Source of the DNA: Flavobacteriaceae bacterium UBA3078
GTDB taxonomy: Bacteria; Bacteroidota; Bacteroidia; Flavobacteriales; Flavobacteriaceae
Direction of reading: 5' to 3'
NCBI GenBank assembly: GCA_002366675.1
Contig: DFBO01000247.1
Coordinates: forward strand, 1 to 5,040
DNA length: 5,040 nucleotides
The position numbers and the translations under genes are program-made. Of this stretch, positions 1-5,040 are shown piece by piece (the first letter of the stretch is position 1; each line of letters begins with the position of its first letter). The notes under the pieces were generated by a model, which saw only the letters and a list, made by a program, of their open reading frames with translations, ran no database searches and had not been told where the DNA came from.

Positions 1-1362
1 ACCTTGTGCTATTAAACCAGTAATGATTCCAGTTAAAACGTCTCCAGTTCCTGCTGTTGATAATCCAGGATTTCCAGTTGAATTAACATATAACTGATCT
101 TCCAAAACTGTAATTGTATGAGCGCCTTTAATAACTACAATAACCTTATGCTTTTTAGAAAACTCTTTAACTTTATCTAATTTTTCGAAATCGTTTTTCC
201 ATGTTCCTATTAATCGTTCTAATTCTTTTGGATGTGGTGTTAAAACAGTTCCTTCCGGAAGATATTTTAATAGGTTTTTCTTTTTAGATAAAATATTAAT
301 TCCATCAGCATCAATTACTAAAGGTGCTTTGTTTTTCTTTAAGAAATCCTCAAAAGCTTCAATAGTCTTGGCATCTGTACCAAATCCAACTCCTATTCCA
401 ATAGCAGTTGGCGAGATTTCGAATTTTATTTTAGTTACTACCTTTTCATCTAAATCTGTAATTACCATAGCTTCAGGAAAAGCAGATTGAATGGCGTGAT
501 AGCCACATTTTGGAACATAAGACGTTATTAATCCTGCTCCTGAAACCAAAGCTGCACGACTTGCTAAGGTTACTGCTCCAATTTTCCCATAACTTCCTCC
601 AATAACCATGGCATGACCAAAATCTCCTTTGTTAGAAAACTTATTTCTTGGCATATAAATAGGAATCACCTCCTGTTTACCTATTAGTTCTGCTTGAGTT
701 TTTGCTTCCATTAAAAAAGCTCTATCAATTCCAATATCTAAAACCTCCCATTGAATAGAGTATTTTGCAGTATCTGGCAATAAGAACACCAATTTTGGCG
801 ATTGAAAGCTTAAAGTATGATTAGCCCAAACTACGCCATTCTCATCTTCAGGCACTTGATTTGTATGCAAACCTGAAGGAATATCAACAGATAGCGTAAA
901 TGCTTTTGAAGCTCTAAAGTGTTGAAACAATTCTTTTACCCAATCATCTATACCTCTATTTAATCCGATTCCAAAAACTGCATCAATAATAATATCGTCA
1001 ACTCCAATTTCAGGAAACTCTTCATTATTATTTAAAAGTTTTGGCCACTCTTTTGTTACATGCTTAATATTATCGTAATTAACTAAAAAGTCTTTAGACC
1101 TCTTGTCGCTATAATTTACTATATATGCATGCACATTATAACCATGAATTACTAAATGTCTGGCAATAACCAGACCATCTCCTCCATTATTACCAATGCC
1201 ACAGAACACATGAACTGGCACTTGAGCTCCTTGCATTCTTAAATGAAGCCAATTAAATATTTGCACTCCTGCACGCTCCATTAATTCTGTTGATGTAATA
1301 TTCTGTATTTCGGCTGTTAATCTATCTCCTTCGTATACTTGCTCTTTAGATAATATTTTCAT
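1..1362 (-). CDS. nnr: Bifunctional NAD(P)H-hydrate epimerase / ADP-dependent NAD(P)H-hydrate dehydratase, C-terminus cut by window edge
   Basis: Cytosolic metabolite-repair enzyme. The N-terminal YjeF_N domain interconverts R- and S-NAD(P)HX, and the C-terminal YjeF_C/CARKD domain dehydrates S-NAD(P)HX back to NAD(P)H using ADP. I translated 454 codons from the ATG at 1360-1362 (MKILSKEQVYEGDR) to the window edge without a stop. Epimerase motifs: GIGNNGGDG at residues 55-63, DAVFGIGLNRG at about 127-137 and SVDIPSG at 158-164. Dehydratase motifs: KGDFGHAMVIGGS at 245-257, VIDADG at 349-354, TPHPKELERL at 375-384, KGAHT at 412-416 and AGTGDVLTG at 437-445, where D441 is the expected catalytic Asp. 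Full-length bifunctional proteins are about 500 residues, so roughly 50 are missing beyond position 1. All core motifs present are intact. It diverges from the acetyltransferase gene, with 120 nt between the two starts. No Shine-Dalgarno sequence and no convincing promoter match were seen upstream. Both fused domains are clearly recognisable. Confidence 0.96.
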   Translation of the reverse strand, partial: MKILSKEQVYEGDRLTAEIQNITSTELMERAGVQIFNWLHLRMQGAQVPVHVFCGIGNNGGDGLVIARHLVIHGYNVHAYIVNYSDKRSKDFLVNYDNIKHVTKEWPKLLNNNEEFPEIGVDDIIIDAVFGIGLNRGIDDWVKELFQHFRASKAFTLSVDIPSGLHTNQVPEDENGVVWANHTLSFQSPKLVFLLPDTAKYSIQWEVLDIGIDRAFLMEAKTQAELIGKQEVIPIYMPRNKFSNKGDFGHAMVIGGSYGKIGAVTLASRAALVSGAGLITSYVPKCGYHAIQSAFPEAMVITDLDEKVVTKIKFEISPTAIGIGVGFGTDAKTIEAFEDFLKKNKAPLVIDADGINILSKKKNLLKYLPEGTVLTPHPKELERLIGTWKNDFEKLDKVKEFSKKHKVIVVIKGAHTITVLEDQLYVNSTGNPGLSTAGTGDVLTGIITGLIAQG

Positions 1363-1424
1363 TTACTTAAATTCTTTTTATGATGTAGAATAAATTGATA
1401 TGCATTAAAAAAATACCAATTGAT

Positions 1425-1453
1425 TTGTTATTTCAGTAAAAATAATACTTTTG
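1425..1453 (+). promoter_or_regulatory. Bacteroidota-type promoter for the acetyltransferase gene
   Basis: TACTTTTG at 1446-1453 fits the Bacteroidota -7 consensus TAnnTTTG exactly. A TTG lies at 1425-1427, 18 nt upstream, with another at 1420-1422 giving a 23-nt spacer; both fit the -33 element range. Transcription would begin near 1458-1462, leaving about 22-25 nt of leader before the ATG at 1483. This placement is the main argument against the upstream in-frame TTG at 1420 being the start codon. The promoter match is seen in the sequence; its use is inferred. Confidence 0.62.
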
Positions 1454-1482
1454 ATAGCATAATAGTAACTATTCTTTTTCTA

Positions 1483-2016
1483 ATGACTACAATTATTAAA
1501 GCGACAATTGAAGACAGTGAACGTCTTGTAAAATTGGGAAAGCAAACGTTTATAGAATCTCATGGTAAGAGTGCTTCTATAAATGACATTAATAATTATG
1601 TGGAATCGAAATTCTCAAACCATGTCTTTGATGCTGAATTGAGAGATTCAAATAACGTATATCATATTCTGTTTCAAAACAATAAGCCAATTGGTTACTC
1701 TAAAATAATTTATAATGTAGCACAAGATAATGTGCACTTTAAAAATGTTACGAAATTGGAAAGACTCTATGTTTTACAAGAATTTCATCATTTAAAATTA
1801 GGACTCGAACTTTTTAATTTTATTGCTCGAAAATCAAAAAACAAGCAGCAATCTGGTATGTGGTTATACACTTGGACAGAAAACCATAAAGCCATAAAAT
1901 TTTATAAAAAAGCAGGTTTTAAAATCATAGGAAAGTACGATTTTACAATCTCGAAAACCCATTCAAACCCAAACCATCAGATGCTTTTGGAGTATGAACC
2001 TGACCAGGCATTGTAA
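1483..2016 (+). CDS. GNAT family N-acetyltransferase
   Basis: Predicted cytosolic acetyl-CoA-dependent N-acetyltransferase of 177 residues; substrate unknown. The N-terminal 'IKATIEDSERLVKLGKQTF' (residues 4-22) is the usual GNAT opening strand and helix, resembling PaiA-like or polyamine/peptide acetyltransferases. The central strand KLERLYVLQEF (91-101) leads into the acetyl-CoA loop and helix (102-118). Motif B is clear at 133-150, ENHKAIKFYKKAGFKIIG, with Y141 in the position of the usual general acid. The acyl-CoA loop is atypical: HHLKLG at 102-107 replaces Q/R-x-x-G-x-G/A, with K105 where the first Gly is normally found. I chose the ATG at 1483 because it begins directly before the conserved fold and lies just downstream of a good promoter. 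An in-frame TTG at 1420 would add 21 residues (MICYFSKNNT...) and place the promoter inside the gene. The gene's last 21 codons and 3' flank recur at 3235-3406. It converges on the secreted-protein gene. Confidence 0.85.
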   Translation: MTTIIKATIEDSERLVKLGKQTFIESHGKSASINDINNYVESKFSNHVFDAELRDSNNVYHILFQNNKPIGYSKIIYNVAQDNVHFKNVTKLERLYVLQEFHHLKLGLELFNFIARKSKNKQQSGMWLYTWTENHKAIKFYKKAGFKIIGKYDFTISKTHSNPNHQMLLEYEPDQAL

Positions 2017-2110
2017 ATAAAATAGATTAACTTCGTTTACACTATATATAAATCATTGAAACGGATTTATATATTTACGAAACGAAACTCAAAAAAATCT
2101 AAGCTATAAA
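1954..2110 (+). repeat. Left copy of a long direct repeat (acetyltransferase 3' end plus downstream flank)
   Basis: This copy pairs with 3235-3406 in the same orientation. Positions 1954-1994 are identical to 3235-3275 (41 nt). Over 1954-2034 only three bases differ (1995, 2005, 2008). After a 1-nt gap near 2035-2040, similarity resumes with ACTATATATAAATCA, is interrupted by a 15-nt length difference in a hairpin loop, and continues through TACGAAACGAAACTC (2076-2090) before fading near 2110. The left copy contains the last codons and stop of the intact acetyltransferase, so it is probably the original. Confidence 0.9.
2044..2074. terminator. Hairpin between convergent genes, possible bidirectional terminator
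   Basis: An 11-bp perfect stem (2044-2054 with 2064-2074; arms ATATATAAATC and GATTTATATAT) encloses a 9-nt loop, 28 nt after the acetyltransferase stop. It lies between two convergent genes, where a shared terminator would be expected. The stem has only one G-C pair and neither side is followed by a clean T-tract, so it is not a canonical intrinsic terminator. In the right repeat copy the stem persists with one mismatch (3325-3334 with 3359-3368) around a 24-nt loop. Confidence 0.35.
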
Positions 2111-2147
2111 TTAAACATTCTAGTTGGAACGTAGTTTTGCAAGCACA

Positions 2148-3128
2148 TTATTTTGGGATTACTTTTAACACCTTTTTTTTATTTGAGCTTTCAATAACAA
2201 TAAATTGCAACTCATCTTTATTTAACTCTAATTGAATAGGTACAGATTCATGTATTTGATGACGGTTTTTATATATTCTCCTTCCATTAATATCAAAAAC
2301 ACTTATAGTAGCTAACGCATTAATTCCTTGAACAACTAGCTGATCTTTAAAATAATACGCATTCAAGTTATTAGATAGAAAACCTGAATCACTTAATGTT
2401 TCACTACAACCTGGTAAAGTAATATATCCTGTAAATGTAATGTCATCCTTGCATTCTGCATCAATAATAAGTCCATCTCCATAACCTTCATCAGAATTGC
2501 AAGCAGTATTACTAACATAAAGCCCAACAAAATGGAATTCATCTGCTACTGTTAATCCAAGATCTTCCCAATTAAAATCGAATTGATAAAACCCTTGTGT
2601 ACTTGATATTAAGGTAGAGTTAACAGAAGTTATAAAATTTAATTCTCCTGCTCCTACTGTGCCAGTATTTGGTATTGACCACAAGCCTCCGAAATTTACA
2701 TCTATTGCCACAGCATAAGAGGCTTCAAATCCAGGTGGGAAACTAATAATATTTCCGTTACCATACTCATTACTATTTGAGATTGCTATTCTATAATTGT
2801 CTGCATTATCATCTATTGTCAAACCAATTTCATTATGTCCTGGTGCACCTGTATCAATATACAAAACTAAAATGTCGTTCATTTCATTAGAACTAGTAGA
2901 CATTCCAAAAAGAATAGGGTTGCTGCCATCTCCACCAAAAAAAAAGTGTCCTTCACCTACAGCTCCTCCAAATCCTGAATTTCCGTTTGCTTCACATGGT
3001 GGTGGTGGAATTTGTGAATGAATATTACTAGATATAAACAGAGCTAAAATTATCAGTCCTTTATTTCCTAGTATAATATTATTTCTCTGAGATAATAGTT
3101 GCTGGTATATTTTAAGGATAGTTTCCAT
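2148..3128 (-). CDS. Secreted protein of unknown function with a T9SS type A-like C-terminal sorting domain
   Basis: Predicted product of 326 residues, exported by Sec and then probably secreted or surface-anchored by the type IX system. Residues 1-23 are polar with basic residues, 24-33 (GLIILALFIS) form the hydrophobic core, and cleavage likely follows S38 (IHS/QIPPPP). The 22-residue n-region is long, but no in-frame ATG, GTG or TTG lies nearer the core. Residues about 45-240 form a Gly/Asn/Asp-rich, beta-strand-like domain with four Cys (45, 210, 226, 241) and segments such as NDILVLYIDTGAPG (84-97) and YAVAIDVNFGGLW (138-150). This pattern is reminiscent of DOMON/CBM9-like beta-sandwiches, but that is only a guess and no catalytic motif is visible. 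Residues about 255-326 resemble the Por secretion tail: ISVFDINGRRIYK (275-287), an alternating strand region, and a basic C-terminus NKKKVLKVIPK. The gene lies 310 nt downstream of the aminopeptidase gene but has its own promoter, and it is bracketed by long direct repeats. Export is well supported, the T9SS tail is likely, and the function is unknown. Confidence 0.85.
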   Translation of the reverse strand: METILKIYQQLLSQRNNIILGNKGLIILALFISSNIHSQIPPPPCEANGNSGFGGAVGEGHFFFGGDGSNPILFGMSTSSNEMNDILVLYIDTGAPGHNEIGLTIDDNADNYRIAISNSNEYGNGNIISFPPGFEASYAVAIDVNFGGLWSIPNTGTVGAGELNFITSVNSTLISSTQGFYQFDFNWEDLGLTVADEFHFVGLYVSNTACNSDEGYGDGLIIDAECKDDITFTGYITLPGCSETLSDSGFLSNNLNAYYFKDQLVVQGINALATISVFDINGRRIYKNRHQIHESVPIQLELNKDELQFIVIESSNKKKVLKVIPK

Positions 3129-3150
3129 AATTAACAGATGTTAGTTTTTT

Positions 3151-3180
3151 TAAAGTTACTGATTTTAAAATTCTTGACAA
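3151..3180 (-). promoter_or_regulatory. Bacteroidota-type promoter for the secreted-protein gene
   Basis: Read on the minus strand, TTG (3180-3178) is followed after exactly 19 nt by TAACTTTA (3158-3151), which matches TAnnTTTG except for the final base. Transcription would start near 3145, leaving a leader of roughly 17 nt before the ATG at 3126-3128. A palindrome with 6-bp arms, ATGAAT-TT-ATTCAT (3200-3213), sits about 20 nt upstream of the TTG and could be an operator, although such short AT-rich palindromes arise by chance. The match is seen in the sequence; activity is inferred. Confidence 0.55.
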
Positions 3181-3189
3181 TTTAAAATT

Positions 3190-3297
3190 AAAAAAGGTCA
3201 TGAATTTATTCATAAGTATAGCATTAAAATATCTAAAACCCATTCAAACCCAAACCATCAGATGCTTTTGGAGTAAGAACCTGACTAGACATTGTAA
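3190..3297 (+). pseudogene. Decayed C-terminal remnant of a second GNAT acetyltransferase gene
   Basis: Read in the frame that matches the intact acetyltransferase, this stretch encodes KKGHEFIHKYSIKISKTH followed by SNPNHQMLLE and then a stop. The intact protein has KKAGFKIIGKYDFTISKTH and SNPNHQMLLEYEPDQAL. Relative to the intact gene, TAT (Y171) has become TAA at 3274-3276 and CAG (Q175) has become TAG at 3286-3288; the ancestral stop remains at 3295-3297. From 3235 onward the homology is unmistakable. Between 3190 and 3234 it is only about 60% at the DNA level, but several differences are synonymous (TAC/TAT, ATC/ATA, TCG/TCT), which suggests descent from a once-coding paralogue or allele. 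An in-frame TGA at 3175-3177 lies just upstream, and no start codon or N-terminal two-thirds is present. It is not expected to make a protein. Confidence 0.72.
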
Positions 3298-3406
3298 ATA
3301 AAATAGATTAACTTCAATTCACTATATATAAATCACTTGTGCTGAACGTAATAAAACAGATTCATATATGTACGAAACGAAACTCCAGAAAAAACTAAGT
3401 TTTAAA
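3235..3406 (+). repeat. Right copy of the long direct repeat
   Basis: This is the partner of 1954-2110, with starts 1281 nt apart. It carries the acetyltransferase tail with two nonsense changes, then the same 3' flank: ACTATATATAAATCA at 3321-3335 and TACGAAACGAAACTC at 3371-3385. The hairpin loop is 15 nt longer than in the left copy (3335-3358), and CTAAG at 3395-3399 is the last clear shared block. Together with the fossil codons it fills most of the 310-nt gap 3129-3438. In the remaining part (3407-3438) I see only AT-rich sequence and no convincing terminator for the aminopeptidase gene. Confidence 0.9.
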
Positions 3407-3438
3407 AATACACTCTAAAAAAATCTGTCAAAAATTTA

Positions 3439-5040
3439 TTAATCCAAGCTCGGCAATGCAAAATCATCTAAAGCACTTTTTTCTTTCATCAATGCTTCAA
3501 TCTCTTCAGATTTACGTGGCGCTTCACCAGACAGATTTACTGGTCCATTTTCAGTAATTAAAATATCGTCTTCAATTCTAACAGCAATTCCCCACCATTT
3601 TTCATCGCAATCGCTTCCATCAGGAATATAAATTCCTGGTTCTACAGTAATCACCATGTTTGGCTCGAAAGCGCCATATAAACCTGGATCATGTACATCT
3701 AATCCTAAGTAATGAGACGTGCCATGTGGAAAATATTTTCTAGATTCTTCATCACTTTTAATAAGGCCTAATTCTATTAATCTCTCGTTGATTACTTTTC
3801 TACTAGCAGCATCTGTAGCTCCATAAGCATTACCAACAGTGGCTGCAGCAATTCCAGCTTCTTGAGATTCGTAAACAATATCATAGATAATTTTTTGCTC
3901 TTTAGTAAATTTTCCGTTTGCAGGAATGGTTCTAGTAACATCAGCTGTATAGCCATGATACTCGGCTCCTAAATCCATTAAAACCATATCGTTTTCAACT
4001 TTCATTTTGGTGTTTTCTATATAATGCAATACACAACCATTATTCCCTGCACCAACAATACTTGGATACCCTTCATATTCGCTGCCATATTTTTTATACA
4101 CATATTCATGTATGCCTTGTATTTCAGTTTCAGACATATTTGGATGCATAGCTTTCATTATTTCACGTTGTCCCATAGCCGAAATACGAATAGCTTTAGT
4201 AAGCAACACCATTTCTTCTTCTGTTTTAATTTGTCTTAAACCACCCATAATAGTAGATAAAGTGCTCGTGTCTAAATTAGTTTTAGGTGTCTCCTGCTCA
4301 ATTTTAATAATTTGTTGCTTCAGTTCAATACGTGTATTATTATCTGTGGTATTTACATACTCCGAAATTATTTTATCTTCTTTCAAATCTGGATAATATT
4401 CTAATGCTCTACCAAGAGTTTGAGCCACATTAGCACTATTTTCTATTTCAGTAGCTTTAATCATCTCGTAAGCACGTAATTTCATTGGATTTGGAATAGC
4501 ATCTACACTATAATTTGCTTGAGTTTTAAAGGTTTCAATTAGGTTGTATAAATCAGCTTGATCCCTCTTAGAATCTCTATAATCATTTTCGAAATTAACA
4601 AACATCACTTTGCTGAAAGAACTATAATCTATCCCAGAATTACTAAAATCACTTCCATTATAAGCCATTACAAAGCCCAAATCATTTTTTGCTCCTTCTG
4701 TTCCTAAACGTCTTCCATTCCACTGTTCTGCTTGAGCATCTCTCTCTTGAACATATAAAATTTCGTTATAACTTTTTCCTTCTGCATTGGTTTGTTCATC
4801 TGAAAAAATAACAAGCACAGAATTTGGTTCTTTATAACCTGTTAGATAATAAAAATTAGGGTCTTGATGATAGACATAATCCACATCGTTTGCTCTATTT
4901 CTCACTGGATTTGCAAATAATACTGCCACACTATTTTCAGGCATTTTTTCTCTAAAAGCATCTCTTCTACTTTTATGAAAATCTGAATCTAAATAATCGG
5001 TTGGAAGTCCATCTTGTGCAAAAATGCACATAGAAAATAA
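3439..5040 (-). CDS. pepP: Exported Xaa-Pro aminopeptidase (aminopeptidase P, peptidase M24B), 5' end cut by window edge
   Basis: Metallopeptidase that removes N-terminal residues preceding proline. Residues are numbered from the in-window Met at 5029-5031. An aminopeptidase P N-terminal domain spans about 14-180 (YHQDPNFYYLTGYKEPNSVL at 54-73). The pita-bread catalytic domain spans about 263-515. The dinuclear metal ligands of E. coli PepP are all matched: D353 (LMDLGAEYHGY), D364 (TADVTRT), H440 (HGTSHYLGLDVHD), E464 (TVEPGIYIP) and E487 (RIEDDI). The catalytic-site histidines correspond to H336 (LHYIEN) and H447. About 75 residues (roughly 185-260), rich in charged residues and probably helical, separate the domains and are absent from E. 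coli PepP. The frame stays open past 5031 to the edge, reading LFS-MCIFAQ/DGLP. This looks like the end of a signal peptide cleaved before or after Gln, so Met 5031 is probably not the start and the enzyme is exported, most likely to the periplasm. Only a short N-terminal segment seems to be missing. The stop is TAA at 3439-3441. Confidence 0.95.
   Translation of the reverse strand, partial: LFSMCIFAQDGLPTDYLDSDFHKSRRDAFREKMPENSVAVLFANPVRNRANDVDYVYHQDPNFYYLTGYKEPNSVLVIFSDEQTNAEGKSYNEILYVQERDAQAEQWNGRRLGTEGAKNDLGFVMAYNGSDFSNSGIDYSSFSKVMFVNFENDYRDSKRDQADLYNLIETFKTQANYSVDAIPNPMKLRAYEMIKATEIENSANVAQTLGRALEYYPDLKEDKIISEYVNTTDNNTRIELKQQIIKIEQETPKTNLDTSTLSTIMGGLRQIKTEEEMVLLTKAIRISAMGQREIMKAMHPNMSETEIQGIHEYVYKKYGSEYEGYPSIVGAGNNGCVLHYIENTKMKVENDMVLMDLGAEYHGYTADVTRTIPANGKFTKEQKIIYDIVYESQEAGIAAATVGNAYGATDAASRKVINERLIELGLIKSDEESRKYFPHGTSHYLGLDVHDPGLYGAFEPNMVITVEPGIYIPDGSDCDEKWWGIAVRIEDDILITENGPVNLSGEAPRKSEEIEALMKEKSALDDFALPSLD

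Noticed and set aside
1363..1482. Promoter for nnr on the minus strand
   Set aside because: TATTTTTT-like stretches exist but none has a properly spaced TTG, and in such AT-rich sequence a partial match carries little weight.
2797..3021. Plus-strand open frame of 74 codons opposite the secreted-protein gene
   Set aside because: It lies fully antisense to a gene with a signal peptide, sorting tail and promoter. Its low-complexity, Pro/Lys-rich translation is explained by the Gly-rich coding strand.
3389..3406. Palindrome AAAACT-A-AGTTTT as a terminator for the aminopeptidase gene
   Set aside because: The loop would be too tight, the stem is nearly all A-T, and no clear T-tract follows on the minus strand.
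1954..3406. Insertion sequence or integron-type element
   Set aside because: There is no transposase, integrase, terminal inverted repeat or short target-site duplication. The flanks are long direct repeats of host coding sequence instead.
4024..4396. Two overlapping plus-strand open frames (4024-4239 and 4112-4396)
   Set aside because: Both are antisense to the conserved aminopeptidase, their translations show no recognisable family, and no promoter was seen.
1..5040. tRNA, rRNA, CRISPR array or riboswitch
   Set aside because: No cloverleaf-like sequence, regularly spaced short repeats or known leader motif was seen by eye on either strand.

Overview
The window is AT-rich, low-GC DNA that reads like a chromosome segment of a Flavobacteriaceae-type Bacteroidota. 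Three things point there: promoters of the Bacteroidota form (TTG, about 19 nt, TAnnTTTG) with no Shine-Dalgarno sequences; a secreted protein whose C-terminus resembles a type IX secretion (T9SS) sorting domain; and signal peptides that end just before Gln ('HSQ', 'FAQ'). The genus cannot be told from the sequence.

Layout, left to right. (1) 1-1362, minus strand: most of nnr, the bifunctional NAD(P)HX epimerase/dehydratase that repairs damaged NAD(P)H; its C-terminus runs off the left edge. (2) 1363-1482: a short divergent intergenic region with a good Bacteroidota promoter for the next gene. (3) 1483-2016, plus strand: a GNAT-fold N-acetyltransferase whose real start is most likely the ATG at 1483. 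(4) 2017-2147: convergent intergenic region with a hairpin. (5) 2148-3128, minus strand: a secreted protein of unknown function with a T9SS-like tail, with its own promoter at 3151-3180. (6) 3129-3438: a 310-nt region holding a decayed C-terminal piece of a second GNAT gene and its downstream sequence. (7) 3439-5040, minus strand: an exported Xaa-Pro aminopeptidase (M24B) that runs off the right edge at its 5' end, inside the signal peptide.

The most notable structure is a pair of direct repeats about 160-170 nt long (1954-2110 and 3235-3406). Each consists of the last codons of the acetyltransferase plus its 3' flank, and the pair brackets the secreted-protein gene and its promoter. The left copy belongs to an intact gene. 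The right copy is a gene fossil with two new stop codons. The secreted-protein gene therefore looks like a cassette placed, or trapped by duplication, between two copies of a GNAT 3' end. The genes do not form an obvious pathway: cofactor repair, a small-molecule or protein acetyltransferase, a cell-surface or secreted protein and an exported peptidase are neighbours rather than an operon. I see no RNA genes, CRISPR arrays, transposase genes or recognisable new defence system.
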